Assembly (NCBI GenBank): GCA_000597885.1
Contig: CP004371.1
Span: forward strand, 4,989,001-5,053,000
Origin: Flammeovirgaceae bacterium 311
GTDB taxonomy: Bacteria; Bacteroidota; Bacteroidia; Cytophagales; Cyclobacteriaceae
Reading direction: 5' to 3'
DNA: 64,000 bases
Positions 55,846 to 63,951 of this stretch are shown here, piece by piece. The position numbers and the translations under genes are program-made. The notes beneath the pieces are model-generated. The model was not told the DNA's origin, searched no databases, and worked only from the letters and a program-made list of their open reading frames with translations. The first letter of the stretch is position 1; the number at the start of each line of letters is the position of its first letter.

Positions 55846-55889
55846 AAAGTCCCTTCTTTTCTCCAATTAATTTAACCTATTCTACTAAG

Positions 55890-56585
55890 TTAATCTTTCT
55901 TTTTTTCACGTACCAGAACTTCGTCGATAAGGCCATACTCTTTTGCCTCTTCTGCACGCATCCAGTAATCACGATCAGAGTCTTTCTCTATTTGTTCATA
56001 CGATTTGCCGGAGTGCTGAGCTAAAATTTCGTAAAGTTCTTTCTTAAGCTGCAGGATCTGGCGGGCTGTAATCTCAATATCAGAGGCCTGGCCTTGTGCA
56101 CCACCCAGCGGCTGGTGAATCATAATACGGGCGTGTGGCAGCGAAGAACGCTTGCGTGCAGCACCACCCGCTAATAGCACAGCGCCCATAGAGGCTGCCA
56201 GGCCGGTGCAAATGGTAGAAACATCTGGTGTGATATACTGCATTGTATCGTAAATGCCTAAGCCGGCATAAACAGAACCACCCGGGCTGTTAATATACAG
56301 CAATACGTCTTTCTTAGGGTCGGCAGACTCCAGGAACAGCAGCTGTGCCGTGATCACGTTGGCGATCAGGTCATCTACCTGGGTGCCTAAAAAGATAATG
56401 CGGTCCATCATCAGGCGGGAGAATACGTCGATTTCCCGGAAGTTAGTGGGACGCTCCTCAATAACTGAACGGGTCATGCCCTGCGGCTGCATCAGTTCAA
56501 CATGCTTAAAGTAGCTGTCGATGGCTGATCCGCTGATGCCCCTGCCTTGTACGGCATATTTTCTGAATTCGTCTTTATTTAACAT
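55890..56585 (-). CDS. clpP: ATP-dependent Clp protease proteolytic subunit ClpP
   Basis: Serine peptidase (231 residues). Catalytic Ser in [11 protein letters not shown] (about residue 130), His in [10 protein letters not shown] (about 155) and Asp in DSDRDYW (about 204) are intact. The N-terminal extension of about 35 residues is probably a propeptide, as usual for the family. It forms the tetradecameric barrel for ClpX. A terminator after tig (upstream) implies a separate clpP promoter. Confidence 0.96.
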   Translation of the reverse strand: MLNKDEFRKYAVQGRGISGSAIDSYFKHVELMQPQGMTRSVIEERPTNFREIDVFSRLMMDRIIFLGTQVDDLIANVITAQLLFLESADPKKDVLLYINSPGGSVYAGLGIYDTMQYITPDVSTICTGLAASMGAVLLAGGAARKRSSLPHARIMIHQPLGGAQGQASDIEITARQILQLKKELYEILAQHSGKSYEQIEKDSDRDYWMRAEEAKEYGLIDEVLVREKKKD

Positions 56586-56612
56586 GTCGGCTCCGAATTA
56601 ATAGGTAGTGTA

Positions 56613-56649
56613 CAAAAATAAAGAAAAAGTCCTTTGTTGAAAGGACTTT
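56613..56649 (-). terminator. Intrinsic terminator after tig
   Basis: On the minus strand the stem AAAGTCCTTT/AAAGGACTTT (56649-56640 and 56635-56626) is followed by TTCTTTATTTTT. It separates tig from clpP. A smaller CGCTC/GAGCG hairpin sits at about 56660-56673, right after the tig stop. Confidence 0.88.
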
Positions 56650-56678
56650 CTCAATAACCGCTCTTTTGAGCGATTAGT

Positions 56679-58019
56679 TTACTGTGGTTGTTGTAACTGG
56701 TTTCTGAATTCGTCGGCCGTAACCGTATTTTCTTCCAGCTGTACTTTCTGGCGCACAACTTCCATCACTTTGTCGTGGCGGAGCTTGTTGTACACCTGCA
56801 TATAATTTTGACCGTCTTTTTCCTGCAGGTAATTGTTGGCATAATTATCCAGCATATCTTCTATTTCATCGCCCATGCCATAAGAACGGAACTGCTGGCG
56901 GATACCTTCTTTTACATTTTCCACCACTTCTTTGGTGTCTACCTTTACCTCGTTCTCTTCGGCCAGCTTGTTCTGGATAAGCGTCCAGCGCAGGTCACGG
57001 GCAAACATTGGGTACTCCTTCTCCAGGTCTTCGTCGCTTACCTTTTCGTTGGTAGCTTTCAGCCAGGTTTTCAGAAAATCGTCCGGCAGATCAATTTCAG
57101 TGTTAGCCAGCAGCTCTTCGCGAATTTTCTGATTGGTCAGGCGCTCCGACTCACGATCGTAATTCTCGGCAATGGTTTCGCGCACTTTGGTGCGGAATTC
57201 TTCTTCAGAAGTTACCACACCCGGACCAAATACTTTATCAAACAGCTCCTGGTTAAGCTCGGCCGGCTCGTTGCGGTTTATTTTTTCTACCGTAAAGGTA
57301 AAGTCACCTTCCAGCTTTTCGGCCTCTTCGGCGCTTAAGCCGGTAGCAGTTGCCAGGGCAGCTGGGTTTGTAAAAGCTTCTTTAATGTCGAAAGAAACAG
57401 AATCGCCTTTTTTAAGGCCCTTAAAAAGTTTCCTGGTTTCTTCGCTTAGGTCGGCCGGAGACAGAACGCCATTATTTACAAAATCGCCTTCTTCTGCCTT
57501 TAACTCACCACTCACCAGATCGCCTTCCTGGTACTCATCAACTTCAACAGAATTGCTAAGCTGTGGCTGGGTACGGATGTTCTCAATGGTTTCGTCCATC
57601 AGGGCATCGTTTACATCCACAGTGTAACGGGTTACCTTTACCTCATCCAGCTTCAGGCTAAAATCACCGGCCATGCCAATGTCGTAGGTAAAAGTAAACT
57701 CTTTCTGCTTATCCCAGTCAATGGCATCGGCATCTTTGCGCTGGGGCAGGGGCTCACCCAGCACGTTGATTTTATTCTCGCGCAAATAATCCTGCAGAGC
57801 ATGGCTTAAGGCGTGGTTAACTTCATCAACCAAAATAGCCTTGCCATACATTTTCCGAACAAGACTATCGGGCACCTTACCAGGGCGAAATCCTTTTATC
57901 TGTGCTTTCTTTCTGTAATCCCGGATTTTTTCTTCTACCTTGGGTTGATAATCCGCTTCGCTTAAAGTAATTTTAATGGAAGCCTCGGTAGGGTTTTTCT
58001 TTTCTAACTGAATGTCCAA
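56679..58019 (-). CDS. tig: Trigger factor
   Basis: Ribosome-associated chaperone and prolyl isomerase, about 446 residues. The ribosome-docking GFRPGK (about residues 43-48) lies in the N-terminal domain; a PPIase-like middle part and a long helical C-terminal domain follow. No ATG precedes the conserved start; the TTG at 58019 gives MDIQLEKK, the family-like beginning, so a TTG start is inferred (the alternative TTG at 58046 adds nine residues). The middle PPIase region is divergent from E. coli, as I expect for Bacteroidota. Tail ends in Gln-rich QLQQPQ. Confidence 0.9.
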   Translation of the reverse strand: MDIQLEKKNPTEASIKITLSEADYQPKVEEKIRDYRKKAQIKGFRPGKVPDSLVRKMYGKAILVDEVNHALSHALQDYLRENKINVLGEPLPQRKDADAIDWDKQKEFTFTYDIGMAGDFSLKLDEVKVTRYTVDVNDALMDETIENIRTQPQLSNSVEVDEYQEGDLVSGELKAEEGDFVNNGVLSPADLSEETRKLFKGLKKGDSVSFDIKEAFTNPAALATATGLSAEEAEKLEGDFTFTVEKINRNEPAELNQELFDKVFGPGVVTSEEEFRTKVRETIAENYDRESERLTNQKIREELLANTEIDLPDDFLKTWLKATNEKVSDEDLEKEYPMFARDLRWTLIQNKLAEENEVKVDTKEVVENVKEGIRQQFRSYGMGDEIEDMLDNYANNYLQEKDGQNYMQVYNKLRHDKVMEVVRQKVQLEENTVTADEFRNQLQQPQ

Positions 58020-58051
58020 AGCTCTAAACCTTATAGGGTGGAACAAAATAC

Positions 58052-58089
58052 AAAACCCCCAACTATGATGTGGTAGTCATAATCGGGGG
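58052..58089 (-). terminator. Terminator of tRNA-Leu on the minus strand
   Basis: CCCCC/GGGGG (58085-58089 and 58056-58060) with an imperfect inner ATTATGA/TCATAGT stem, followed on the minus strand by TTTTG. It lies between the tRNA gene and tig. Confidence 0.7.
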
Positions 58090-58099
58090 TTCGAATTAG

Positions 58100-58181
58100 T
58101 GCGGATGGAGGGACTCGAACCCCCATGCCTTGCGGCGCTAGATCCTAAGTCTAGTGCGTCTACCAATTTCGCCACATCCGC
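58100..58181 (-). tRNA. tRNA-Leu (anticodon UAG)
   Basis: 82 nt on the minus strand including the discriminator A. Acceptor stem GCGGATG/CATCCGC, D-arm with GGCGAAATTGGTAGACGC (class II spacing), anticodon stem CTAGA/TCTAG with loop CTTAGGA giving anticodon TAG, a short variable arm and T-arm GGGGGTTCGAGTCCCTC. CCA is not encoded. Class II form and anticodon both indicate leucine. Confidence 0.96.
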
Positions 58182-58197
58182 TGATTGAATTGGTAGG

Positions 58198-58205
58198 CAA
58201 AGGTA
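58198..58205 (-). promoter_or_regulatory. -7 box for tRNA-Leu
   Basis: On the minus strand TACCTTTG matches TAnnTTTG exactly, 17 bp from the tRNA 5' end. The -33 region shows only TATGG, a weak match. Confidence 0.6.
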
Positions 58206-58307
58206 GGAATATAATTTTAATTGATCCATAATTTCCAGCAACAAATTTACAGGATTTTTTTCCTTTCTTTCAGGGTTGTTATTGAGAGCAGACAGGGAGC
58301 ACGATAA

Positions 58308-60518
58308 ATGGTAACCATAGATCTAGAAGCTGAAAAACAAGAAATAATACGTAGGTACCGAAAGCTGTTGCGGCACGCAAAGCCTTTTTTAAAAGATGGC
58401 GATGCCAAAATTATCAAAAAAGCTTTTCATACTTCCAGCGAGGCACACCGCGAAATGCGGCGAAAATCCGGGGAACCCTATATTTACCACCCGCTGGCTG
58501 TAGCCCAGATTTGTGTTGATGAGATTGGTCTTGGTACTACCTCTATTGTGGCGGCTCTTCTGCATGATGTAGTAGAAGATACAGAGCTGGAGCTGGAGGA
58601 TATTCAGCGCGATTTTGGCCCAAAGGTGGCCCGCATCATCGATGGCCTTACCAAGATCAGCGGTGTTTTTGAACATGGCCGCTCCCAGCAGGCGGAGAAC
58701 TTCCGCAAAATGCTGCTCACGCTATCGGAAGATGTGCGGGTAATCCTCATTAAGCTGGCCGACCGCCTGCACAACATGCGCACCCTCGACAGCATGCCCC
58801 GGCACAAACAGCTTAAGATTGCCTCGGAAACCATGTACCTCTATGCACCCCTAGCGCACCGCCTGGGGCTTTATGCCATTAAGAGCGAGCTGGAAGACCT
58901 GTACCTGAAATACACCGAGCCTGCTACTTACCGGGAAATTGCTCGCAAGATCAGTACCACCCGGGCAGCCCGTACCAAATTTATCCGCCAGTTTACCAAG
59001 CCCATTGAAGACGAACTTCGCCGCTTTGGGCTGCACTTTGTGATAAAAGGGAGGCCTAAAAGTATTTACTCCATCTGGAATAAAATGCGCAAGCAAAATA
59101 TTCCCTTCGAGGAAGTGTACGACCTGTTTGCCATACGAGTAATTGTAGATGCCGACGATGAGCAGGAAAAAGCAGCCTGCTGGCAGGTATATTCTGTGGT
59201 AACGGATTTTTATAAACCCAATCCTGATCGCCTCCGCGACTGGATCAGCACCCCTAAGGCGAATGGCTACGAAAGCCTGCACACCACTGTAATGAGCAGC
59301 ACCGGCTCCTGGGTGGAGGTACAGATACGCACCAGCCGCATGGATGAGATTGCTGAAAAAGGCTATGCTGCGCACTGGAAGTATAAAGAACATAAAAGTG
59401 TGCAGAGTAAGGAAATGGGGCTGGAGCTCTGGATATCCAGGGTGCGCGAAATGCTGGAAGCTTCCAATGCCTCGGCCATTGAGTTTGTGGATGACTTCCG
59501 CTCCAACCTGTTTCAGGAGGAGGTATTTGTTTTTACCCCTAAAGGAGAACTCAAGACCCTGCCCATAGGAGCCACCGCGCTGGATTTTGCCTTCGATATT
59601 CACACAGAGATAGGTGCTCATTGCATTGGGGCCAAGGTAAACCAGCGCCTGGTGCCGCTTAACCATGCCCTGAAAAATGGCGATCAGGTAGAAATACTGA
59701 CTTCAGAAAAGCAGAAGCCTAACGAAGACTGGCTTAGGTTTGTGGTAAGCTCCAAGGCTATTGCCAGGATCAAGGAGTGCCTCAAGGAAGATAAGAAATC
59801 GGCAGCGATAGATGGGCGTGAGATTGTAGAGCGTAAGCTCAAACAGATGAAACTGCAGCCAAACCACGAAATTATTAACCAGCTGCGGGCTTTTTTTGAC
59901 TGTAAAACACCGCTTGAGTTCTACTATAAAGTAGGCACCGGCCAGATAGATCCTAAAGATGTAAAGCGCTTCCGCGAGTTCAGAGATGAGCGTAAGCAGC
60001 TTAAAAAACCTGAAATTCAGGATGCCCAGACCTTTGAGCAGGAAATCAGGAAGGTAAAAAGCTCAGAACAGGATTACCTGCTCATTGGCGAAGATATGAA
60101 TGTGGTGGATTACAAGCTCTCGCGCTGCTGCAGCCCGATTCCCGGCGATGATGTTTTTGGCTTTGTAACCGTGAACGAGGGCATCAAAATACACCGTGTT
60201 ACCTGCCCCAATGCAGTAGAGCTGCTCTCTAACTATGGTTACCGGGTAGTAAAGGCCAAATGGACAAGCCGGCAAAAGATTGCCTTTCTTGCCGGACTTA
60301 AGATCGATGGCACCGATCGTGTAGGGCTTATCAACGATATTACCAAAATTATCTCCGATGAGCTGCATGTAAACATGCAGTCCGTGTCTATTGAAACAGA
60401 AGATGGTATATTTGAGGGAACCATTCGTTTATATGTAAATGATACCCGCCATCTGGACCTGCTCATCAAAAAGCTGGAGAAGGTAGAGGGAATCAACAAA
60501 GCATTTAGATTTAATTAA
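58308..60518 (+). CDS. relA/spoT: Bifunctional (p)ppGpp synthetase/hydrolase (Rel/SpoT)
   Basis: Stringent-response enzyme, 736 residues, full domain set. HD hydrolase domain (about residues 45-180) with HPLAVA, LLHDVVEDT and KLADRLHNMRTL intact; synthetase domain (about 225-350) with RPKSIYSIWNKM, ANGYESLHTTV and EVQIRTSRMDEIAEKG; TGS domain (about 405-465, FTPKGELKTLP); zinc-finger-type CCSP region (about 604-608); C-terminal ACT domain (about 660-736). Both catalytic halves keep their key residues, so it should synthesise and degrade the alarmone. Confidence 0.95.
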   Translation: MVTIDLEAEKQEIIRRYRKLLRHAKPFLKDGDAKIIKKAFHTSSEAHREMRRKSGEPYIYHPLAVAQICVDEIGLGTTSIVAALLHDVVEDTELELEDIQRDFGPKVARIIDGLTKISGVFEHGRSQQAENFRKMLLTLSEDVRVILIKLADRLHNMRTLDSMPRHKQLKIASETMYLYAPLAHRLGLYAIKSELEDLYLKYTEPATYREIARKISTTRAARTKFIRQFTKPIEDELRRFGLHFVIKGRPKSIYSIWNKMRKQNIPFEEVYDLFAIRVIVDADDEQEKAACWQVYSVVTDFYKPNPDRLRDWISTPKANGYESLHTTVMSSTGSWVEVQIRTSRMDEIAEKGYAAHWKYKEHKSVQSKEMGLELWISRVREMLEASNASAIEFVDDFRSNLFQEEVFVFTPKGELKTLPIGATALDFAFDIHTEIGAHCIGAKVNQRLVPLNHALKNGDQVEILTSEKQKPNEDWLRFVVSSKAIARIKECLKEDKKSAAIDGREIVERKLKQMKLQPNHEIINQLRAFFDCKTPLEFYYKVGTGQIDPKDVKRFREFRDERKQLKKPEIQDAQTFEQEIRKVKSSEQDYLLIGEDMNVVDYKLSRCCSPIPGDDVFGFVTVNEGIKIHRVTCPNAVELLSNYGYRVVKAKWTSRQKIAFLAGLKIDGTDRVGLINDITKIISDELHVNMQSVSIETEDGIFEGTIRLYVNDTRHLDLLIKKLEKVEGINKAFRFN

Positions 60519-60604
60519 GGGCGTTGTTTCTGCCAGTCTGATGGTTTCCACACGAGTGGTGCCAGCAGCTGTTAGATATTCAACACCCAACAACAAACAA
60601 TAAA

Positions 60605-61090
60605 ATGGCGCTAAACCAAGAAGTATTTGATAAAGTACGAAAGATCTTTACCGCCTACCTGGAGAGCAAAACCCTGCGGAAAACACCAGAGCGTTTTGCC
60701 ATTCTGGAAGAGATCTATTCGCGTGACGGGCATTTTGATGTAGAGTCGCTGTACATCAGCATGAAAAATAAAAATTACCGCGTAAGCCGCGCAACAGTTT
60801 ATAATACATTAGACTTATTGGTGGAGTGCGATCTGGTAACCAAGCATCAGTTTGGGCAGAGCCAGTCGCAGTATGAGAAAAGCTATGGCTTTAAACAGCA
60901 CGACCACCTGATTTGTACTGATTGCAGCCGTGTACTGGAGTTTTGCGATCCGCGCATCTATAACATTCAGAAAATGGCCGGCGAGGTGCTTGGTTTTAAA
61001 ATTTTACACCATTCGCTCATTCTGTATGGGAATTGCATCCGGGAAAATTGCGAAAATCGTAAAGAACCTGCCATCGAGCCTGTCAATTAA
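60605..61090 (+). CDS. fur: Fur-family transcriptional regulator
   Basis: A 161-residue metalloregulator. Winged-helix DNA-binding part (about residues 20-85) with [14 protein letters not shown] as recognition helix; dimerisation domain with metal-binding HDHLICTDC (about 100-108) and a second cysteine pair CIRENC (about 141-146) for structural zinc. Fur or a close relative (PerR, Zur) cannot be separated with certainty; the FEF/CDPR region favours Fur. It is 117 bp before purA. Confidence 0.9.
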   Translation: MALNQEVFDKVRKIFTAYLESKTLRKTPERFAILEEIYSRDGHFDVESLYISMKNKNYRVSRATVYNTLDLLVECDLVTKHQFGQSQSQYEKSYGFKQHDHLICTDCSRVLEFCDPRIYNIQKMAGEVLGFKILHHSLILYGNCIRENCENRKEPAIEPVN

Positions 61091-61103
61091 TCAGGAGGGG
61101 CTG

Positions 61104-61179
61104 TTTGCCTTACTCCATTAAACAGTTACCTTTGCCCGCGGCAAAGAACGTGTGTCCAAAATAAAGAAAATTACTTTTG
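61104..61179 (+). promoter_or_regulatory. Two promoters of purA with a palindrome on the first
   Basis: P1: TTTG (61104-61107), 19 bp, TACCTTTG (61127-61134), a full consensus. P2: -7 box TACTTTTG (61172-61179), 29 bp before the purA start, with TGTG at about the right -33 distance. CTTTGCC/GGCAAAG (61130-61136 and 61140-61146) forms a 17-bp palindrome overlapping the P1 -7 box and probable start site; it could be an operator or a weak fur terminator. Confidence 0.65.
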
Positions 61180-61207
61180 GGCAGTAAATGCTTGTCCTTT
61201 TATAATC

Positions 61208-62497
61208 ATGAAGATAGATGTATTGCTTGGCCTTCAATGGGGCGACGAAGGCAAAGGTAAAGTAGTTGATTTTCTGGCACCGGAATACGATGTAGTAGCC
61301 CGTTTTCAGGGTGGACCAAATGCAGGTCATACCCTGGAATTTGATGGGATCAAGCACGTATTGCACCAGATTCCTTCCGGCATCTTTCGCCCGGATATAA
61401 TCAACATCATCGGCAATGGTGTGGTGCTGGATGCCGTAGTGCTGCGCCGGGAGATTGAAGGGCTGAAAAAGTATGGCATTAATGCCTGCAAAAACCTGAT
61501 CATCTCTAAAAAAGCACAGCTTATCTTGCCTACCCACCGGCTAATGGATGTGGCCTCTGAAAAAGCAAAAGGCGTTAGCAAGATTGGGTCTACCCTAAAG
61601 GGGATTGGGCCTACTTATGCCGATAAAATTGCCCGCCAGGGCATCAGGGTAGGAGATCTGCTGTTGCCCGATTTTCAGAAACGCTACGAAGCCCTGCGCG
61701 ACAAGCATATGAATGTACTGGCCTTCTACAACGAACCTGTAGAATTAGCCGAAGCCGAAGAAGCTTTTTTCGAGGCTGTAGAATACATGAAGCAGTGCAA
61801 ATTTGCAGATACTGAATATCTCATTAACAAATACATCAAAGAAGGTAAAGGCATTCTGGCCGAAGGGGCCCAGGGTTCTTTGCTGGATATCGACTTTGGC
61901 AGCTATCCTTATGTAACCTCCTCCAATACCATGGCGGCAGGTGCCTGCACAGGGCTTGGTATTGCGCCTGCTTCAGTAGGGGAGGTGTATGGCATCTTTA
62001 AAGCTTACTGCACCCGCGTTGGTAGCGGACCATTCCCCACTGAGCTGCACGACGAAACCGGAGAGCGCATGCGTAAAGAAGGGAATGAATTTGGCTCTAC
62101 CACCGGGCGTCCGCGTCGTTGCGGCTGGATGGATATCCCCGCCCTGCGATACGCCATTCTGCTCAATGGTGTAACACAGCTTTTTATGATGAAAGCCGAT
62201 GTGCTGAATATTTTTGAAGAAATAAAAGTCTGCACACACTACCAGTTGCCTGATGGCAGCACAACAGAAGAGCTGCCGTACGATATGGATGCTGTGCAGG
62301 TAACGCCTGTATACAAAACACTGTCCGGATGGAACCAGAGCCTTAAAGGCATCAGGCAGTATAATGATTTGCCGCAGGCTTTACTGGATTATGTAAGCTA
62401 CCTGGAGCAGGAACTGGGCGTACCCATCAACATCATCAGTACCGGACCGGATCGTACCCAAACCATCATCAGGAAAAAAATAAAGGAAACTATTTAG
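61208..62497 (+). CDS. purA: Adenylosuccinate synthetase
   Basis: First committed AMP-branch enzyme: IMP + Asp + GTP to adenylosuccinate. 429 residues, full length. GLQWGDEGKGK (about residues 8-18) is the GTP/catalytic loop with the catalytic Asp; FQGGPNAGHT (about 34-43) includes the catalytic His; TTGRPRRCGWMD (about 298-309) and the late STGPDRTQTI (about 413-422) are family motifs. It uses aspartate, as does AsnA encoded downstream. Confidence 0.97.
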   Translation: MKIDVLLGLQWGDEGKGKVVDFLAPEYDVVARFQGGPNAGHTLEFDGIKHVLHQIPSGIFRPDIINIIGNGVVLDAVVLRREIEGLKKYGINACKNLIISKKAQLILPTHRLMDVASEKAKGVSKIGSTLKGIGPTYADKIARQGIRVGDLLLPDFQKRYEALRDKHMNVLAFYNEPVELAEAEEAFFEAVEYMKQCKFADTEYLINKYIKEGKGILAEGAQGSLLDIDFGSYPYVTSSNTMAAGACTGLGIAPASVGEVYGIFKAYCTRVGSGPFPTELHDETGERMRKEGNEFGSTTGRPRRCGWMDIPALRYAILLNGVTQLFMMKADVLNIFEEIKVCTHYQLPDGSTTEELPYDMDAVQVTPVYKTLSGWNQSLKGIRQYNDLPQALLDYVSYLEQELGVPINIISTGPDRTQTIIRKKIKETI

Positions 62498-62505
62498 CCA
62501 TTCCT

Positions 62506-62537
62506 TTTGTCAATTCGCAACGATTACTATATCTTAG
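62506..62537 (+). promoter_or_regulatory. Promoter of the asnA leader
   Basis: TTTG (62506-62509), 20 bp, TATCTTAG (62530-62537; TAnnTTTG with one mismatch). A start near 62543 would place the first leader frame about 20 nt into the transcript. Confidence 0.55.
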
Positions 62538-62562
62538 TGTAAATACTTGAAAGAAGTAGCAA

Positions 62563-62637
62563 ATGCTTTACCAAATCAATAATAATCACAATTCAAATTG
62601 CCTGAATAATAAACAGGCCCTGGAAGGTTATTGTTGA
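62563..62637 (+). CDS. Asn-rich leader peptide 1 of asnA
   Basis: A 24-codon frame, ATG 62563 to TGA 62635. Seven Asn codons, all AAT, at residues 6, 7, 8, 10, 12, 15 and 16. Asn-rich content directly upstream of asparagine synthetase, plus a terminator 40 nt after the stop, marks it as an attenuator leader. RNA 62622-62629 (GGAAGGTT), inside the last codons, can pair over 8 bp (one G-U) with the whole 5' arm of the terminator (62677-62684). A ribosome finishing at the stop would cover that segment and let the terminator form; one stalled at the Asn codons would leave it free. Seen: frame and pairings. Inferred: function. Confidence 0.8.
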   Translation: MLYQINNNHNSNCLNNKQALEGYC

Positions 62638-62676
62638 TCCTGAACATGTAGATCCACAGGATAAATATATCAGCAA

Positions 62677-62705
62677 AGCCTTCCTTAAACAGGGAAGGCT
62701 TTTTT
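62677..62705 (+). terminator. Attenuator terminator 1 (asnA leader)
   Basis: Stem AGCCTTCC/GGAAGGCT (62677-62684 and 62693-62700) with an 8-nt loop and a T run. Its 5' arm is the partner of the antiterminator segment in leader frame 1. It also serves as purA readthrough stop. Confidence 0.92.
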
Positions 62706-62739
62706 GTTCCCTGCTGCTCGCATTATTAATTTAAATAAC

Positions 62740-62847
62740 ATGTACCAGTACAGCATCAGTAATAGTTGTAATCGTAATGATAACTCTCCCCCCAAGGGTG
62801 AGCTGGCCTGGTCATATCCCTACAGAGCCCTCTCACCCAGCCGGTAG
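62740..62847 (+). CDS. Asn-rich leader peptide 2 of asnA
   Basis: A 35-codon frame, ATG 62740 to TAG 62845, starting 35 nt after terminator 1. Asn codons at residues 8, 11, 13 and 15 (three AAT, one AAC). Like leader 1 its second-to-fourth residues include YQ. Three mutually exclusive helices can form: 1:2 CTCTCCC (62784-62790) with GGGTGAG (62796-62802), one mismatch; 2:3 GGGTGAG with CTCACCC (62832-62838), 7 bp perfect; 3:4 the terminator (62826-62853). Helix 1 begins at the last base of the final Asn codon, so a ribosome stalled there masks it. The frame ends inside the terminator, unlike classical leaders. Confidence 0.72.
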   Translation: MYQYSISNSCNRNDNSPPKGELAWSYPYRALSPSR

Positions 62848-62857
62848 AGGGCTTTTT
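62826..62857 (+). terminator. Attenuator terminator 2 (asnA leader)
   Basis: Stem AGCCCTCT/AGAGGGCT (62826-62833 and 62846-62853) with a 12-nt loop and a T run, 50 bp before the asnA start. The 5' arm and loop overlap CTCACCC (62832-62838), the partner of the antiterminator. Confidence 0.92.
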
Positions 62858-62907
62858 ATTGCTCATACCACTAACAAGATTATACAAGCTAAAATATTCA
62901 AATACCA

Positions 62908-63951
62908 ATGAAAGCCCATTCAGCAACTGCACATGATACTCAGGCTCCGGCCTTAAGCCCGCTGGCACTTGAATTAGCCATTGAGCTGGTAAAAACCGAG
63001 TTCTCCTCACAGCTGGCCAGACACCTGAACCTTTATAAGGTAACTGCGCCTATGTTCGTGAAAAAGGGGACCGGAGTTAATGACGACCTGAATGGTACCG
63101 AAAAAGCGGTGAGCTTTTCTGCTCCTGCCCTGGATGGCTGCACTGTAGAAATAGTGCATTCATTGGCCAAGTGGAAAAGAATGAAGCTGGGGCAGCTGGG
63201 CCTTCAGATAGGAGAGGGCATTTATACCGATATGCGTGCCATCCGTGCCGATGAAGTACTTAGCCCCCTGCACTCACTCTATGTAGATCAGTGGGACTGG
63301 GAGAAAGTGATCTCTCCGGCCGACCGCAGGCTGGATACACTTAAAGCCACAGTTCACTCTATTTATGGGGCAATGAAAGCCACAGCGGAAACCCTTCGGA
63401 ATAAATTTGCAGATATAGTGCCTCAGCTGCCCGAGGAGATCACCTTTGTACATGCTGAAGAACTGGAGGCAAAATATCCGCAGCTTACGCCCAAGCAGCG
63501 CGAAGATGAAATTACCAGAGCCCTGGGAGCTGTTTTTTTGATTGGCATTGGAGGTACTTTGCCAGGTGGAGAACCTCATGATGGCCGTGCTCCTGATTAC
63601 GACGACTGGAGCACCCCAAGCCCCGAGGGGTTCAAAGGCCTGAACGGTGATATTCTGGTATGGAACGCTGTGCTGGGCAGGTCGTTTGAGTTATCTTCCA
63701 TGGGCATCCGGGTAGATGCCTTAACCCTTAAACGCCAGCTCGACCTTGCCGGCTGCCCCGAAAAGAGTAGCCTTGGCTTCCATTCAGCGCTGCTGGCAGG
63801 TAAACTGCCTCAAACCATGGGCGGTGGCATTGGCCAGTCCAGGATGTGCATGTTCCTGCTGGGCAGAAAGCATATTGGCGAAGTACAGGTCAGCCTGTGG
63901 CCTGATGAAATGCTGGGAGCCTGTGCGACAGAGGGTGTAAACCTGCTGTAA
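62908..63951 (+). CDS. asnA: Aspartate--ammonia ligase (asparagine synthetase A)
   Basis: Class II aminoacyl-tRNA-synthetase-like enzyme (347 residues) making asparagine from aspartate, ammonia and ATP. FVKKGTGVNDDLNGTEKAVS (about residues 48-67) with VNDDLNG is the AsnA signature; VHSLAKWKR (about 81-89), DMRAIRADE (about 109-117) and the late GGGIGQSRMCMFLL (about 305-318) are the catalytic/ATP motifs of the family. Slightly longer than E. coli AsnA at the N-terminus. Expressed behind two Asn-rich attenuators. The last 49 bp of the window after it show nothing recognisable. Confidence 0.95.
   Translation: MKAHSATAHDTQAPALSPLALELAIELVKTEFSSQLARHLNLYKVTAPMFVKKGTGVNDDLNGTEKAVSFSAPALDGCTVEIVHSLAKWKRMKLGQLGLQIGEGIYTDMRAIRADEVLSPLHSLYVDQWDWEKVISPADRRLDTLKATVHSIYGAMKATAETLRNKFADIVPQLPEEITFVHAEELEAKYPQLTPKQREDEITRALGAVFLIGIGGTLPGGEPHDGRAPDYDDWSTPSPEGFKGLNGDILVWNAVLGRSFELSSMGIRVDALTLKRQLDLAGCPEKSSLGFHSALLAGKLPQTMGGGIGQSRMCMFLLGRKHIGEVQVSLWPDEMLGACATEGVNLL

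Noticed and set aside
55846-55866. TTG start of clpX seven codons upstream
   Set aside because: The ATG at 55845 begins the conserved N-terminal zinc domain and follows a purine-rich stretch.
56775-57338. 187-codon plus-strand frame opposite tig
   Set aside because: Antisense shadow of trigger factor; hydrophobic low-complexity translation without a family.
58851-59666. 271-codon minus-strand frame opposite relA/spoT
   Set aside because: Antisense shadow; the sense frame encodes all catalytic motifs of the stringent-response enzyme.
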